Assembly: GCF_040610475.1 (NCBI RefSeq)
Contig: NZ_JBEXMJ010000012.1
Span: forward strand, 124,001-188,000
Origin: Actinopolymorpha sp. NPDC004070
GTDB lineage: Bacteria > Actinomycetota > Actinomycetes > Propionibacteriales > Actinopolymorphaceae
DNA length: 64,000 nt
Direction of reading: 5' to 3'
How positions within the stretch are numbered: the first letter of the stretch is position 1; each line of letters begins with the position of its first letter. The notes below the pieces were generated by a model, which saw only the letters and a list, made by a program, of their open reading frames with translations, was not told where the DNA came from and ran no database searches. A program made the translations under genes and the position numbers. Positions 61,741 through 64,000 of this stretch are shown piece after piece.

Positions 61741-62391
61741 TCATCGACTTTCTGCAGCTACCCGTAAGCCAAGGCCAATGAGGACCGTACCGGTAGCGGC
61801 TTCCATTCGACGGCGTACGACTGGTCGACGGAACCACGCACCGGCACGACCTACTGCCGCTGCCAGCGTGAGATACAAGGCGATCTCGATCACGACCTGC
61901 AGGAGGGCAAGGAGGGCGGTCGTGGCGAAGAGCGGTCGGTCGGACGGTACGAACTGGGGATAGAAAGCAATCATGAACGCAGCGGCCTTCGGGTTCGCCA
62001 GCATCACCACCGCGCCCTCTCCGACGGCCTTCGACCACCCTCGTGTCGCGCTTGCCGGCAGTTCAATGTCGAGTTCCGGTGCCGCCCCGGTCTTTCGGCT
62101 GCGCAGCACGCCTCGCAACGTCTTCACGCCGAGATACAAGAGGAAGCCCGCACCGATAACGCGGAGGACAATGAAGGCGATCTCGGAAGCGGCAACCAAG
62201 GCGGCTACGCCGGCTGCCGCGACCAATGCCCACAGGTAGAGTCCGGCTTCCAGGCCCAGCACGGTCGGCACCGCGCCAGAAAATCCCCGCAAGGCGGCAC
62301 GACGCAGAATCAGCGCCATCGCTGGGCCTGGTGAGGCCGAGATCAGTACGACGGCGACAATGAAGGTGGGAAGAGAAGCGACGAGATCCAC
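61741..62391 (-). CDS. LysE/RhtB family amino-acid exporter
   Basis: 216 residues with six membrane helices. The signature VLISASPGPAMALILRRAALRGFSGAVPTVLGLEAGLYLW and the later MLANPKAAAFMIAFYPQFV motif identify LysE/RhtB transporters, which expel amino acids such as lysine, threonine or homoserine lactone. Substrate unknown. It is monocistronic, with the sulfotransferase gene ending 71 kb-scale context apart on the same strand (147 bases between the genes). Confidence 0.87.
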   Translation of the reverse strand: MDLVASLPTFIVAVVLISASPGPAMALILRRAALRGFSGAVPTVLGLEAGLYLWALVAAAGVAALVAASEIAFIVLRVIGAGFLLYLGVKTLRGVLRSRKTGAAPELDIELPASATRGWSKAVGEGAVVMLANPKAAAFMIAFYPQFVPSDRPLFATTALLALLQVVIEIALYLTLAAAVGRAGAWFRRPVVRRRMEAATGTVLIGLGLRVAAESR

Positions 62392-62766
62392 GGCGGGATT
62401 CTCTCCGTGGCTGCTCTTCGGCGCAACCTAAATCGCTGCACCCACGTTCACCCGTCTCCGCCTGGTTACGTCTGCGCAGGTCAGCGCGGTAACCCGCGGG
62501 TGTTTTTTTGCGGCGATCCCGGGGCCAGCCATCCCGACCTGCTGAGGGACCTGCACAAGTCATGAGTGGGCGGCGGAGGAGCTTCGCCTGCGTCACCCCG
62601 AGCAGTCGCCGGTCGTCAGCCCTGGACCTGTTGGAAGTAATCGCCAGAACAGGCCTCAAGCGGTGAGCACAGGAATACGCGGATTCATCGTCGCTCGGGG
62701 GATGGCGATCCTTCGAAGAATCGATGCCGTCGTACACCGAGCGCAACGGCCACAAAGCTGGGTGGC
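62392..62766. other. Intergenic region between LysE and CapA genes
   Basis: 375 bases. The only structure seen is the plus-strand terminator-like hairpin with a T7 tract at 62485-62509. No coding frame with family similarity is visible on either strand. Confidence 0.5.
62485..62509 (+). terminator. Orphan Rho-independent terminator-like hairpin
   Basis: CGCGG-TAAC-CCGCG is followed after GGTG by seven Ts, a rare run in this GC-rich DNA. No annotated plus-strand gene ends before it (the LysE gene is on the other strand), so it may end a small RNA or a lost gene. Confidence 0.5.
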
Positions 62767-63924
62767 TCACTCCGGAGATGCGGGCGCGGCCGCCAGGTCG
62801 GTGCAGGAGCGAAGGCCGGCGAAGTCCTTCCGCATCTCCTCCGCCTTGTCGCCGCCAGCGAAGTGCGGCAGCCCGTTCGAACGGATCATGGCCGGTGACC
62901 AACGTGCGGCCGTCACCCTACGCCCCTTCATGGTCAAAGTGAGCACGCCGGTGGTCGACGTAGTCGTCGTGGTCTGGTTCGGCCACACGAAGTTGCCCAG
63001 GCCGTAGCCGACGTAGGTCCGGCCCAGCCACCCCGCGCCGAGCAACATGTGCGCGTGGGCGCCGATCACGACGTCGGCGCCGGCGTCGGCGAGCCTGCGG
63101 GCGAGGTCCTCCTGCTTGCTGGTAGGACACTGGTTCAGCTCCTCGCCCCAGTGCAGGTAGACGACCACGACGTCGCTGGTGCGTCGGGCCTGCCTGACCG
63201 CGGCGACCAGCCGCTGCGGGTCCACCGCGGACGCGACACCGGCCCGGCCCTCACCGGCGGGGAAGTTGCGTGACGTCGGATCGTTGACCTGGGTGGCACC
63301 GATCACCGCCACCGACGTTCCCTTGATCCTCACCACGTGCGGCCCGAACGCCTGCGCGGCGTCCCGGCCGATACCGACGACCGCGAGCGGAGCGTCGTCG
63401 ATCGCCGCGAGCGTGTCCGAAAGCCCGTCCGGCCCGAAGTCGACGCCGTGGTTGTTGCCCATGCTCGCCACGTCGACTCCGGCCGCCGCGAGCGCCTCGA
63501 ACGCAGCTGGTGGCGCGCGGAAGGTGAAGTCCTTGTCCTCGGGTTCACCGCGCGTCGTGATGGCTGTCTCGAGGTTCACGACGGTGAGGTCAGCGGCGGC
63601 GAGCTCGGACCGAATTGGCTCCAAGGCGCTCTTGGGATCGTCGAGACGCTGGCGCAGCACGCTCTCCCACCGAATGTCGCCCGCGAAGGCGAGCGTGAAC
63701 GTCGCGTTGTTCTTCGCCTCGTTTTTCGGTGCCACCCGTGCGCGGTCCGACTTGTTTGCCGGACCATTCGACGGGTCTGGTGTCGAAATTTCTGTCGCGC
63801 CCGCCGGAGTGACCTGGGGCGTGGAGGTGGGCGAGGCGGGTTCTTTGCCCGCACTGCCACACGCCGACGCGCAACACGCCATTGCGAGGACGAGCAGCAG
63901 AACACTTTTGAATACTCGCGGCAT
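62767..63924 (-). CDS. CapA family lipoprotein (poly-gamma-glutamate synthesis type phosphoesterase)
   Basis: 385 residues. The signal (VFKSVLLLVLAMACCASAC, C22 as likely acylated Cys) is followed by a Ser/Thr/Pro linker and a CapA domain of the metallophosphoesterase fold: LAFAGDIRWES, VNLETAIT, ASMGNNHGVDFG, VYLHWGEE, GAHAHMLLGAGWLGRTYVGYGLGNF. CapA proteins take part in poly-gamma-glutamate capsule formation in Bacillus, but many actinobacterial relatives act otherwise. No capB/capC genes lie in the window. Confidence 0.9.
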   Translation of the reverse strand: MPRVFKSVLLLVLAMACCASACGSAGKEPASPTSTPQVTPAGATEISTPDPSNGPANKSDRARVAPKNEAKNNATFTLAFAGDIRWESVLRQRLDDPKSALEPIRSELAAADLTVVNLETAITTRGEPEDKDFTFRAPPAAFEALAAAGVDVASMGNNHGVDFGPDGLSDTLAAIDDAPLAVVGIGRDAAQAFGPHVVRIKGTSVAVIGATQVNDPTSRNFPAGEGRAGVASAVDPQRLVAAVRQARRTSDVVVVYLHWGEELNQCPTSKQEDLARRLADAGADVVIGAHAHMLLGAGWLGRTYVGYGLGNFVWPNQTTTTTSTTGVLTLTMKGRRVTAARWSPAMIRSNGLPHFAGGDKAEEMRKDFAGLRSCTDLAAAPASPE

Positions 63925-64000
63925 ACCGCCAAACTAGCGGCGAGGGATGCACCGATCAGGAGTATCCGCCGCAGTTGGATTTGCGCTCGACCCAAATAGA

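Noticed and set aside
1..64000. tRNA, rRNA, CRISPR or insertion sequence
   Set aside because: I found no T-loop GGTTCRA pattern with a matching cloverleaf, no spaced direct repeats and no transposase or terminal repeats. By eye only, so small or degraded ones could be missed.

Overview
The window is a 64 kb piece of a high-GC actinobacterial chromosome. Supporting signs are the strong G/C preference at third codon positions, frequent GTG starts, ATGA gene overlaps, a DtxR/IdeR iron box, ECF sigma factors, DUF899, DUF929, DUF3048, DUF6069 and SWIM proteins, and a class F sortase. The gene set (GH15, phytanoyl-CoA dioxygenases, siderophore uptake, FG-GAP secreted proteins) fits Propionibacteriales such as Kribbella or Actinopolymorpha, but the genus cannot be fixed from this sequence. 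I see no rRNA, tRNA, CRISPR array, prophage or intact insertion sequence.

Layout. 1-3.5 kb: the end of an FG-GAP repeat secreted protein, an acyltransferase remnant, a dihydrofolate-reductase-like (RibD_C) protein and two alpha/beta hydrolases. 3.7-8.7 kb: a complete ferric-siderophore uptake operon (binding lipoprotein, two permeases, ATPase, siderophore-interacting reductase) behind a near-consensus iron box. 8.7-19 kb: small stress and metabolism genes, including RibD_C proteins, DUF899, a SWIM protein, a phytanoyl-CoA dioxygenase, YciI plus an ECF sigma factor, a TetR regulator divergent from a membrane protein with two operator-like palindromes, and a VKOR/DUF929 disulfide pair. 19.2-19.8 kb: a YefM/RelE-type toxin-antitoxin pair. 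20-33.7 kb: a glucose-dehydrogenase-like enzyme next to a GH15 glycosidase, a phosphotransferase-fold protein, a nucleotidyltransferase that looks frameshifted at its start, an NYN/LOTUS RNA-associated protein, DUF3048, a PIG-L deacetylase, a trypsin-like protease, a Gfo/Idh/MocA oxidoreductase and a tandem YCII protein. 34-42.4 kb: membrane and secreted proteins, dominated by a ~1070-residue protein with a dimethylformamidase-like domain and duplicated DUF4082 modules. 42.6-46 kb: two ArsR-SRPBCC modules, each with an enzyme gene. 46-57.6 kb: a second PhyH protein with an altered metal motif, a full-length FG-GAP paralogue, an XRE-NB-ARC-TPR regulator, a PhoX phosphatase, a sortase F with a probable cell-wall partner, and an MFS transporter. 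57.7-64 kb: an HTH/Clp-N operon with two perfect palindromic operators, a MASE1 protein without an output domain, a sulfotransferase, a LysE exporter and a CapA lipoprotein.

The most promising leads are the HTH/Clp-N operon with paired GTCAA-N6-TTGAC sites, the sortase F/partner pair lacking an LPXTG motif, the PhyH protein with HxG instead of HxD, the leaderless ArsR promoter with an operator inside its spacer, and several small gene remnants between intact genes. All functions are read from sequence features alone; no database search was possible.
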